The notes under the pieces are model-generated. The model made no database searches, was not told the DNA's origin, and saw nothing but the letters and a program-made list of their open reading frames with translations. The translations under genes and the position numbers were made by a program. A stretch of 64,000 nt of DNA from Arthrobotrys musiformis (taxonomy: Eukaryota > Ascomycota > Orbiliomycetes > Orbiliales > Orbiliaceae), in contig JAVHJL010000003.1 of assembly GCA_036971715.1 (NCBI GenBank), positions 2,852,001 to 2,916,000 of the forward strand, in the 5' to 3' direction. Shown here one piece after another: positions 1 through 9,478 of this stretch; positions within the stretch are counted from its first letter, which is position 1; every line of letters begins with the position of its first letter.

Positions 1-625
1 TTTTTGTTCGTATGTGCATAAGGGCCCCCAGCCACCGGATTAAAGCGGGCAGCCCCACACCACTGCGCTGGCCAGTCCCTTCCTTTCTCCCTCCCTTGTT
101 CTGGTGGTTATGCATGGTACCGTGCAGAACAGAGAACCCCATGCCTCCATGCCTCACGCCTGGCAGTTTGAAATGTTGTTGTTCGTTCCACAGTGTCCGT
201 TTGAGCGATTTGGTTTGGCGCCTGTTATAAAAGGGCGCCGCCGCCCGGCAACCTACCTTCTTTCTGAGTTGCCGCCTCGGATTCTTTGTTTGTTTTGTTT
301 ACATTTGGCTGCCCACTTCTCCACCCCGTCGCTTCGTGTACTGTGTATGTCTCTTTTCCCCACGACAACAATCGATACCACTGCTCTAAATCCCCAAAGC
401 TTCCCCCGGTAACTGGGTGCACTACTCCATTCCCTCAACATCCGACTTGAGACCTCGCTCCTCACACCCCCCCTCATCGCAACCTCATCCTCAACACAAT
501 TGCCTTCGCCTTCCTCATCCATCCATTTCTCCATCCATCATCAACCTTACAACTACCTACTTGACTGTACACCTACCAATTCCAAGGCGTCGCACAGGAA
601 TAAGAAGAAATAAAATAAAATAAAG
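1..625 (+). promoter_or_regulatory. Promoter and leader of the SAP-domain gene
   Basis: No credible gene is seen here. A TATA-type element, TATAAAA, lies at 226-232. A long C/T- and CA-rich stretch occupies about 400-600, typical of fungal transcription-start and leader regions. The start codon of the next gene follows an A-rich run ending at 625. Assignment as promoter is an inference from position and composition. Confidence 0.45.
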
Positions 626-1847
626 ATGTCGAACTACTTCGGTAAAATGAACAAGTCGCAGCTGGCGGACTACGCCCGTCCGCTTGGCATCAGCACGACT
701 CTCAAGAAACAGGATCTCGTCGAGCAGATCGAGGCCGCCGCGGCGAGGGACCGTCCTACCCTCGAGAACGACCCTTTGTTCTCGGATTACTTTGATACTT
801 TGAACGATAGTCCTAAATCGGTTGCGAGGGCTGTTACTCCCAGGTCGTCGACTAGGAGGCGTAGTCGATACTCTAAGGCTCCTGAGTATGTTTTTCTCCG
901 TATATATACTTGATCTTGAATATAGGTATCTAGGCGAGTACTAACGATACATCGTTGATGCAGGGACGAAGAAACCCGCGAACAATCCTCTGAACCACCA
1001 AGCGACCTCGTAACACCAGCCAAGAAAAGAAGCATTGCCGTCAGAAGCACCCGTAAAACAGCTCTCCGCGCAGACGCTCCAGTAGTTTCCCCAACCGTTG
1101 TCGTCGCACCGGTAGTCTCCGCACCAGAAGCACCAGACGTCATTCCGGAGCCAAACCATCCGCTATCTCCAGGCCAGGTCGCCCGTTCCGTCGCAGTCGA
1201 GAACTTCACTGTCGACAAGATTAGCGAGGGCGTCGCTTCTTGGTTCGCCCATGCTGCTGAGACCACAGGGTTCTGGGAACATGTTGATTATACCCGTGAA
1301 ACTTTGTCCGATCCCAGGGCTATTCACTTCCTCATCGCGACTTACGAGCTCGCCTGGTTGTGCCATGATCTTACTCCCTGGTCCATTGTCACCGTAAGTC
1401 AAGTCACTAAATCATCACATATATTGCAGCTCAGACTAACAGTTTAAAAAGGTCCCGATCCCAGCTACCAAAGTTCCATATGCAGACTACAACACCGGCC
1501 CAACCACCGTCAAAGTCCCCGACCTCTTCATCCTTCTCACCTGGAACACCTTCTGGGCGCCAATCATCTACTGGTTCACCCTCGGCATCTCCTTCCCGCT
1601 CCTGACCAGCTACTTTGTAAACGTCCGCAAGCGCTCCACTTATGATCCTCTCACTTTCAGCATCTCGAAGGCTTTGATTGCGTACCTCGTTTACACTAAA
1701 CAAATTGTCAAGCCGGAATTGCCACGCTTGTTTGGATCGGATACGCCGGCATTGATCAATGAGATTATCGGAGATGAGACGCCATTGATTGGTGCGGGTA
1801 TCGGAGGTCTGTTAACATTGTGGGAGGCCATCATTTCGAGACGTTAG
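626..1847 (+). CDS. SAP-domain integral membrane protein
   Basis: Three exons: 626-885, 964-1393 and 1452-1847, giving 361 aa. Intron 1 holds a perfect TACTAAC branch site at about 937-943; both introns are GT-AG and the reading phases match. Residues about 5-40 form a SAP helix-extension-helix (LADYARPLGI followed by LKKQDLVEQI), a fold that binds DNA in many nuclear proteins. A basic, Ser/Arg-rich linker (TRRRSRY, AKKRS) follows. The C-terminal third is hydrophobic, with likely membrane segments at about 255-285, 290-310 and 340-358. SAP plus C-terminal membrane helices suggests an inner-nuclear-membrane chromatin tether, but that is inference; I recognise no named orthologue. Confidence 0.85.
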
Positions 1848-2923
1848 TGAGGTTGTCCCTCCCACAATCGAAAATATCGATAAAGAGGAAGAGCAAAGAC
1901 GAACAAGAGAAAGAAACAGGGAGAATAAGAAATGCATGAAAGTAAAATAGTGAGTATAAAGCGACTCCGGCCTTTTTTTGCGTCCGTCGCTCTTCAAAAG
2001 AGGAGTTTTATTTCCTCTTCTATTTTTTTATTTGTCATGAGCACCAGCAGATGTGTTCGCTCACAAATCTGCTTGGGAAATGATGTATTTGACGTATAAC
2101 GGATACCTATCGGTTGCTTCTTTTAGCATAAAACCCCCCCTTCCAGATCCACCAAGCTAGCTTTTTCAACTCGAAAGCACGTAGCTTATTCATGTAGTAT
2201 AGCCCTTTTATCTTGGACTTTTTTATTAGGGGCGGGCTTTTTGAGGGTCCTTATTTGTTTTGTGTGCTGTTCTTTATTTTACTGCTTTTTTTTCGTTTTT
2301 CATTCGACTTACTTTGTAATAACCACCCCTCGCACCATTTGTTTCCTGCCTGGCGTTCGAATGGGATTTTTGTTTGTATCTTTTTTTGTGATAAAAGGGT
2401 AGGTCGTGTTTTTCATTTCCCTTGTTTTTTGAGAGTTTTTATTTTTATATGTAGTTAGGAAGCAGTTTAGTACAGTTGTTTATCCGTGAGAAGTTGAATT
2501 GAAATGAAGTGAGAAAGAATTCATCTTGTCCATTCGTAGTAATAGTCAACTATTGTCTTTTATTGATTGCATGTCTGATGAAACGCCATTCTCGCCTGTC
2601 CGCATCATGATATCAGATATGACGATAACTTAGAAGGGAGAGAGAATAGAAAAAACAAGAATAGAACGCCATGAACCCCGAAAAAAAAAAAAAAGAAATC
2701 AACATCAAAATATCGCCGGCACAATCACCATTCCCCCCAAAAGGTATCAATCAAACCACAAGGGTTCATCGACCTCCTCGATTTTAATCTCCACGTCGCA
2801 TTCGTCGTCAGGCTGTTTGGGATCGTCGTTCAAGATCTTGCCGAGGACGGGTCCGAAACGGCCATCATCCCATCTACGACCCTTTCTGCGCGCGAAGTTC
2901 AATCTTTCGCTGCTCGGGAGACA
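1848..2923. other. Intergenic, tail-to-tail region
   Basis: This lies between two convergent genes. It is T-rich near 2210-2460 and has a 14-base A run near 2681-2694. It should contain both 3' UTRs. I see no conserved coding signal. Confidence 0.5.
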
Positions 2924-4165
2924 CTATTGCCCGGGCTTTTCGCTTGGATTGGCTTCTCGCGTGTCGTTGATGTTGGTGTTTTCGTTATTGCTGGCGGTGG
3001 CAGGCTTTTCGGAGGCTTCGCGTTCGAGCTTGTCGATCGCGCCTTCGACTGAGGGGTCGGCGGGTGGGAAGAAGGATCTGGGTTTGTCAATTAGAAAGGT
3101 ATATACTAGATGGGGTAGAGGGGGGTTACGTACGGAACGGTGTCTTCGTAGGTTGCCAGGTCCTTGTCGAGGAAGACGCAAAAGATGACCTTTTCAATCT
3201 TACAGAGGAAAGGTGGTTGTGCTTCTTTCTCTTTTGGCTTTTCTTCTTCTTCTTTTCCGGCAGCCTTGTCTTCCGGTTTCTCTTCTTTTGTCTCTGGTGT
3301 CTCTGGTGTCTCTGGTGTCTCTGGTGTCTCTGGTGTCTCTGGTGTCTCCTCAACGGGCTTTTCTTCTCCCTTTGCACCTTCAACTACTTCTTCTTTGGCA
3401 TCGCTTCCCTCGACCGTGGCGACCTTTTCTTCCCCACATTCTTTCTCTGCATCAGCGGTCTCTTCTTTCTCTGCATCAGCGGTCTCTTCTTTTTCTTCTT
3501 CTTCTTCGGGCCCGAACAAGCTCTCCTCAAGCTGAGCTTCCAAATACTCCCTAACAGTCTTACACGCAACCCTGGCAGCTTCATCCCCAGGGTACCCATA
3601 AATACCAGTGCTAATACACGGAAACGCAACACTGGAGCATCCATTCCTCCTCGCAACATCCAAACTATTCACATAGCAAGCCTTCAAAAGCTTAGCAGGA
3701 TCGCGTCCTTCATCTTTATAATCGTAGTAAATCGGACCGACGGTGTGGATGATGTGTTTCGCGGGGAGCCTGTGGCCGGATGTGATCTTTGCTTCACCGG
3801 TTTCGCAGCCGTTGAGGTCTAGGCATTCGTTTCGGAGACCGGGACCGGCGGCGGAGTGGATTGCTCCGTCGATTCCGCCGCCGCCGAGGAGGGATTTGTT
3901 TGCTGCGTTTACGATGGCATCGATCGCCTTGGTTTTTTATCAATTAGTTTGTTGGTGAAAGATTTGGGTTTAGGGGAGGGGGTTTTACCATGCGAGTCAT
4001 ATCCATCTGCACGAGGATAACCTGATCGTTGAACGTCACAGATGGCGGAGAAACGGCGGGTTGAGCGATCGATGCATCGAGCTTGCCGGATTGGTAGAGG
4101 TTTGTGAGGGTTTGTGGTTCTAGGTCTTCGAGCGACCTGGAGGGCTTACGGTAGTATGAATACAT
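2924..4165 (-). CDS. MacroD-type macrodomain ADP-ribose hydrolase
   Basis: Three exons (4165-3989, 3927-3134, 3077-2924), 374 aa. The macrodomain spans about residues 38-185. It carries the MacroD signatures: NAAN at 66-69, GGGGIDGAIH at 74-83, and the phosphate-binding loop STGIYGYP from 165. In MACROD1/2 and their relatives these bind ADP-ribose and the Asp of the GGGGxDG loop takes part in removing mono-ADP-ribose from acidic side chains or deacetylating O-acetyl-ADP-ribose; the same Asp (D79) is present, so the enzyme is probably active. After the domain comes a long low-complexity acidic Glu/Lys tail with two copies of EETADAEK and six Pro-Glu-Thr units, then a conserved-looking block around CKIEKVIFCVFLD. 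The tail makes it longer than simple MacroD proteins. Cell location is not evident. Confidence 0.9.
3291..3344 (-). repeat. 9-bp tandem repeat inside the macrodomain gene
   Basis: Six perfect head-to-tail copies of TCTCTGGTG on the plus strand, plus a four-base partial seventh. On the coding strand each unit encodes Thr-Pro-Glu. The unit length is a multiple of three, so copy-number changes keep the frame. Perfect identity between units suggests recent slippage. Confidence 0.95.
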
Positions 4166-5349
4166 TGCGAATCTTTGGTTAATTCTGCTTTTTAGGAAGG
4201 ATGGGGTGTGCGTGAAGGTGCGGGGGATGATTGCGAAGCGGGAGAGGATGGTTGATGATGATGGAATTGTGATGGTTGGTTGATGAGCGTGCGTTAATGG
4301 TGCGAGGTGAAGTGCGTGAAGTGGGTTGAGTTGGGGATTGTTGGATTTTTTGGCGGTTTTTGGGGCGTCGCGAGATGGAGAAGGAGGGGCAGCTCAGTAG
4401 CTTGGTGACAGGAGGGGCAGTTCCGTAACTAAGTAACTAGCAGGGATCTCGATCTAGGGGAACCGATCGGCCTGTCTGTACTACGTAATACAGTGAGATC
4501 ACCGACAACTACCGACTTCGTTCGTATCGATTCTACAACTACTGAAGCCAGCGACGCTCTTAATCAAACCAACACTGATACGGTGGTGATACAATCGAAT
4601 GGATGAGAATAGATGGACGGATATAGGAAGAAAAGCGTGAAGGAGAAGACCCAAGCTAAGTATTTAGTGCGTGCTATGCTCCGTTTTATATGTAACGGCG
4701 CGGGCATCAACGAGCCGCGCGGGGCGGAGGGGGAAGCAGCTAGCTAAGCTAAGCTCGCTAGCCCAGCCTGATCCTTCTCAAGCTTTCTACCCGCAAAGCT
4801 ATATTAACTGCAAGGCTGCCATGATTGGAGATAATTATAATCGCATTGACTGCCTGCGCTCCACTTTTCCTCCTGATTATACTCCACTAGCTTCGTAATT
4901 GATGTTCGCATTGCTTCCTCCGCCTCTCAGCCTTCTTTCTTTACACTTCTATATTCACCATCTATACCCAACAAGTGTTATCCCACGGCCACGGCAGATG
5001 GGTCGGAATATGTAGAAGTGTATCCTCAGTATGAAAAGTAGTGGTATTTACAGAATCTTTGCATCGCCATATATAAATGCAATGCAAAGAATATCTATGT
5101 ACAAAATATGATGGGATATGATATGGTTTGATACGGATATATAAGTATGTCTGTGTGTGTGTGTGTGTGTCTTCAGGAGAAAACAGGTGAAGTGATGTCT
5201 TCTGTACAAAGTCTATCTTTTAGTACTCCAAACTCCCCGGAATTTTTTTGTCTCCCTTTCCTTGTTTATTATTATCATACAGTTATCTTCTTTTCATACT
5301 TTCTGTTGTAAATGTGACTTTTAGTAGGTGGAGAGGGAGGATCTGTTTG
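4166..5349. other. Intergenic region
   Basis: This holds the promoter of the macrodomain gene (right of 4165) and the 3' region of the Mg2+ exporter (left of 5350). A short open stretch at 4671-4898 has no recognisable protein features. A GT microsatellite is listed separately. Confidence 0.5.
5152..5170. repeat. TG/GT dinucleotide microsatellite
   Basis: About nine and a half uninterrupted TG units, 3' of the mitochondrial carrier gene. Confidence 0.95.
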
Positions 5350-6897
5350 TTACATCTCCAGCTCCATTGCTACCCCAGGATTGAACGTCTTCAGTAGAGT
5401 CTGGTACATCACCAGCATGGTTCCTATAAGATCACCATCATCAGTATTCCATCTCTAGCCCAGCGTGAAGTTATAAATTGGGAATACTCACCCGACTGAA
5501 TACTTGTCCAAACCCCCCTCGGCAACACCCCTCTAAACAGCCCCACCACCCCTTCGTGCCTAAATATCAACCTCAAACCCGTCAAAATACTATCCGTCTC
5601 CAAAATCATTGCCCCATTCCTGATCGGAGCAGCGGTACTCGGCCCACCGGTCGAAATACTCCTCAAATGATTCTGCATCGATCCAACTCCCTTCACCAAC
5701 GTCGATTGCTGCGCCGGTATTGCCGACGAATATGTATGTAGGTGTTTTATCGCCGTCATCTGGCGAGGGATATTTATCGTATGTGTTTGGATGCGCGGTT
5801 TTGTGTCGGCGGAGGGGAGGGGGTCGTGTGGGATGTCGGTGCGGACTTGTGTTTGGATACGGGTTTTCACAACGTCGAGGGGTGTCGTTAGGGTGCCGGC
5901 TAGGCCACCTGCTGCGCAACCTGTGAGGATTTCCAGGCCTAGTCCTATATCCTCACCAGCGCAGGAGGCTTTTGCCCATTTTTGGAATTGTTCTACAGAA
6001 TTGCAACAAATTTTGTTAGAGGAGATACCAGAGATTTAAGTATAGAAGAGAGAATATACCCCAAAAAGCGAACTGCAAGGCGGAAAACGGAAGGTCTCGC
6101 ATCAATGTCGCTTTATAGCCATAGAACATCGCATTCCACCCTTCGGTTCTGACGATCGTCCGGGCCGCATCGAAGGTATTCCGATAGTTGTACCCGCTCT
6201 GGAAGAACGGATTGTTGTAGCGTCCTTGTAGCTGCAATCGAGTCTTGAGGACCTGTATTCAGAAACCCCACTGGTTAACACTCCCCTCCATTGAAATCAA
6301 AAATCCAACAGGTAGACATACCTCTGAAGGTACATATACCACCGAAGCAAATAAATCCCCCAAGAACCCTAATCCCAACCGTCAGCACCCCATTCCCCTA
6401 TCAACCCTGAAAGAACTTCGATATCCCAACATACCAGCCGACAAATAAACCACACTCTCGGGACACCACCTCCAATGCTGTAGCATATTCCGTTTGCTCC
6501 ACTCATAAGTCGCAAAGAAAATCATAGTCCCCGGTAAACTCCCCAAAAAGGCAGGCGTGACCCCGCCATAGAGACCTCTCCGGAAACCTTCCTCTCGAAA
6601 GATGGTCGTGTAGGCTCGTCCTAGGGTTTCGTATTTTATCGCGTTGGGGGCACCTTGTTGACGGGTTTTAACGGTGTCGAGCGAGTGCATCAGCATGTCG
6701 CCCGTGCAGCCGCCGAAGCCACCGGCGAGCATACACTATTTTTGGCAAAAAAAGGAAAAAAAAAAAATCAGCTCCATTTTTTCGTACATTTTTTGGTAGG
6801 AACCAATAAGGCCTTAAAAGAGGGAGGAGGGTAAAACAATTACTTGATAAAGCGGCGGCCGAACGGTATCATTGTTACCGTCTCCGGAACCCCCCAT
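5350..6897 (-). CDS. MME1: Mitochondrial carrier, Mme1-type Mg2+ exporter
   Basis: Six exons: 6897-6844, 6735-6435, 6368-6322, 6252-6060, 5992-5492 and 5423-5350, giving 389 aa. An in-frame stop precedes the start codon. The protein has the three-repeat architecture of the mitochondrial carrier family in the inner membrane. The three signature motifs are SLDTVKTRQQ (repeat 1, Pro replaced by Ser), PSEVLKTRLQ (repeat 2) and PLDVVKTRIQ (repeat 3). The opening LAGGFGGCTGD and the LYGG segment match the yeast YMR166C/Mme1 subfamily, reported as a mitochondrial Mg2+ exporter; substrate is inferred from that resemblance. Between repeat 3 helices is an unusually long loop of about 80 residues rich in Thr, Pro and His. 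All reading phases close correctly through to the TAA. Confidence 0.88.
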
Positions 6898-7689
6898 GGA
6901 CAGCTATACGAGCAATGGGATAAAAAAAAGTCGAGGTCCCGAGATTTTTCGTCTTTGTGATAAAAGGAAAAAAAGGAAAAGACCGAATGTTATATCGAAT
7001 AACGGTACTTCATGCTTCAATCGGTATGTATGTCCAGGGTATTATTCTTCGTTTTTATAATCGGAGATAGTATTCGCAAGCTTCCTTGAGCTATCGGCGA
7101 CTGCGATGTTGGAGTCCCTGTTGTCGAAATCTGCCCCGCCAAGTTCCGCCTTGCTGATTTGTTGAGGGGAAAGAAAGAGAGGTTTTGGGACGAGATGGAG
7201 AATCCCAAAAGTCGAGATGGAAATGACGTAGAGATGAGGCGCAGACTTGACGGAAGGGGGGCAAAGAAACCAGCCACTTCTGAATCTCGGTCGGTGAAGC
7301 TGAGGAAAGGGAAGGTCCAATGGGGGATGTTGATATCGGACGAAGCAGGAGAGATGCACACACACAATGTGGGATATTCGGGTATTGCAGAAGCAAAAGC
7401 AGAGGGAAGAAAATTATTTCGGTGTCGTCGCCAAAGCCGGGACGCTTCCATTTCGGGCCTTAGCTCATCCGACAAAGCCCAAAGCAGCTATCTCCGGGTC
7501 GGAGTTAACACAATACAACATCTGCCAACACAGTTTCTTCAACAAACAAGGACAGGGTATTCATTCTGCTATTTCTCGAATATCAGAAAGCTATGCTATG
7601 CTATTAGACTGCATGATATATAATATAACAAAGACGAGGAATAAGAAGGGAAAGAACATATTGATATAACGCCAGGGTATAAACGCCCG
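6898..7689. other. Intergenic, promoter of the carrier gene
   Basis: About 0.8 kb between two minus-strand genes. Overlapping open stretches occur on both strands at 7017-7623, but they lack any family motif and none is favoured by splice signals. I see no supported gene. Confidence 0.45.
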
Positions 7690-7824
7690 CTATTTCAGCC
7701 AAAAGCTCATGAAAAAATAATAAAATCCCACCAGAACGCTCAAACTACAAATTAAACACGCGACAGCCAACCCGATAGTCCCAATCCTAGAATTATTATT
7801 AGCCTCATTGCCAGTCGATAGTCA
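7690..7824 (-). other. In-frame readthrough extension encoding a membrane tail
   Basis: The ART-like gene stops at UGA (7824-7822), immediately followed by CUA (7821-7819). The same frame then stays open for 43 codons to a UAG at 7692-7690. The extension begins with a polar stretch (LSTGNEANNNSR). It continues with about 24 hydrophobic residues and ends VGFYYFFMSFWLK, a good single transmembrane helix. UGA-CUA is the established high-efficiency stop-codon readthrough context in fungi and animals. A weaker alternative is a 51-nt in-frame intron (7854-7804, GTTAGT donor, rare GAG acceptor) that would also remove the stop. Confidence 0.6.
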
Positions 7825-9478
7825 AACCGGTGCAACGACCGGTACATCACTAACCCCAAACGCAAAGCTAGTGCTTAATATCCCCCCCGCAGCCTTGCCA
7901 CCTACTTGCAAATCCAAGCTTTCCTTCCCCGGCGGTAGTCCCAAAGCCCCCAACTCTGCCGACAAATCCTCAACTTTAATCTTCCTCTTAGCCCTCACCC
8001 CTCTCCCGTAATTATACTCCACCAACTGCTTCAGCAATCCCACCAACTGCGCAACCATTGGGTACCCTTGCACGTACACCCCCTCGGGCTGTACTATGCT
8101 ATTCTCGGTCCCATATTCCTCAGGAATATACAAATCCTCCACCACCTCCGCAAATATCTTCAAATCCCCCTCCGAAAACTTCCCGTTTTTATCCAATTTC
8201 CTCCTATCCAACGTCACCAGCGCCGCTAGCACAGGCAAGGCAAATGATTTTCCAAACTGATCCGCGATCTTTCTTAGATTTTTTATCTGCTTGGCCGAAA
8301 AATCTTTATGAGGGAAGAGAGATTCCCATTCTCTCTGCTGTATGGGGCCCCACCAGTACCTTGCCGAATGGGGTAGCACGCAGGGAATCTCGTTGTATAA
8401 TCCCATATCCACAAGCGTCTGCACAGTAACAGCTTTAAACCCCGCGCCTTCAACAGGTCCGTGGACAAGATACTCATGATCGTACGGACTATCGCATAAT
8501 CCCGCCTTCATCATATCAGGGCAATGATAAACTTTCGTATGTTTGGGGAGGTTGTATCGATCTAGAACACAGATCAATCCGCCCTGTGAGGATCGGCTGT
8601 ATCCGTATTGTAATACTAGCGCTAATGTTGCCGCCCACGATGAGAATTGCGAGTATGTTGGTTCGGTACGCCCTGGTCGTTGGCCGGAGAGGTGGCCGAC
8701 GGCCATGCGGCGGGTTACTTGGTATGGGATGTCGTGGATGGATTTGTGACCGCCGTTGGGGAGTCTTTTGCCGTTGGCATCGACGAAGGCGTGTGGGAAG
8801 ACACCGTCTATGGTGTTCAGACCCTTTAGACCGCCACCAGAGGACGGCGAACAGGCTCGAAAGAGATATCTCGGTATATTTTTCGTCGTTTCTGGTAATC
8901 AAAAACCATTAGTATGAAAAAAAACTTTATGTCTTTTGCATGATATGGCAGCTCACCTTCGAGCTTCTTCAGCTTCTGCAATTCTGTCGAATTATTCGTC
9001 CCATCCCCACTAGAAGAGGAAGAGCCACTAGCAACCAAAGTTGTAGCTGCGACAGCTGTAGTCGTAGGCGCAATCGTTACGGGGGCAGCCACCACCAGAG
9101 TCGGTTTGGCGGGAGTGATTCCCGGAGTAATAGGTGTGTATGCGGTTCCATAGGGCCTTGTCCTTAATACTCGAAAACTAGTCGGTGCAATAGTATCTTC
9201 TGCTTTTCTCTTTCTTTTCGGGAGAACCTATAACCCCACCCTAACAGTCAGCAAATGCATATCAAAGAAACTCAATCTAGGAATCCCAATGCGCCCCTCA
9301 TTCCCCAGACTTGGATCCTTTCGTAGCTCCATCCCCCTAAACTGAAAACTCCAAGAAAAAAAGCAAAACACCGACTTACCATATCTTTTATCTTCCTTGC
9401 AAGGCTCTTTTTAGGAGTATATGCAGCAGCACCAGTCGCAATATTTCTCGAACTACGATTATTCCCAAACAACGCCAT
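7822..9478 (-). CDS. ADP-ribosyltransferase-like protein (DUF7587-like)
   Basis: Three exons: 9478-9380, 9227-8957 and 8891-7822, giving 479 aa to the first stop. The N-terminus (residues 1-120) is basic, then Thr/Ala/Ser-rich, with an NLS-like PKRKRK near residue 36. The folded part begins at about 125 with PRYLFRACSPSSGG, followed by FSSWAATLALVLQYG and DHEYLVHGPVEG. This order (Arg in YLFR, Ser in FSSW, Glu in EYLVHG) recalls the R-S-E triad of ADP-ribosyltransferases and the fungal DUF7587 family; catalytic activity is inferred only. The C-terminal half is helical and unrecognised. The stop codon sits in a UGA-CUA context with an in-frame transmembrane tail downstream (7690-7824), so a 523-aa membrane-anchored form is possible. 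A macrodomain gene of the opposite activity lies about 3.7 kb away on the same strand. Confidence 0.75.

Noticed and set aside
7017..7623. Several 100-150-codon frames between the carrier and ART-like genes
   Set aside because: Frames conflict on both strands, have no family motif and no supporting splice sites.
7785..7827. 41-nt intron (GTTTGA to TCTAG) removing the TGA of the ART-like gene
   Set aside because: Poor donor, very short, and it shifts the frame into an early stop instead of the membrane tail.
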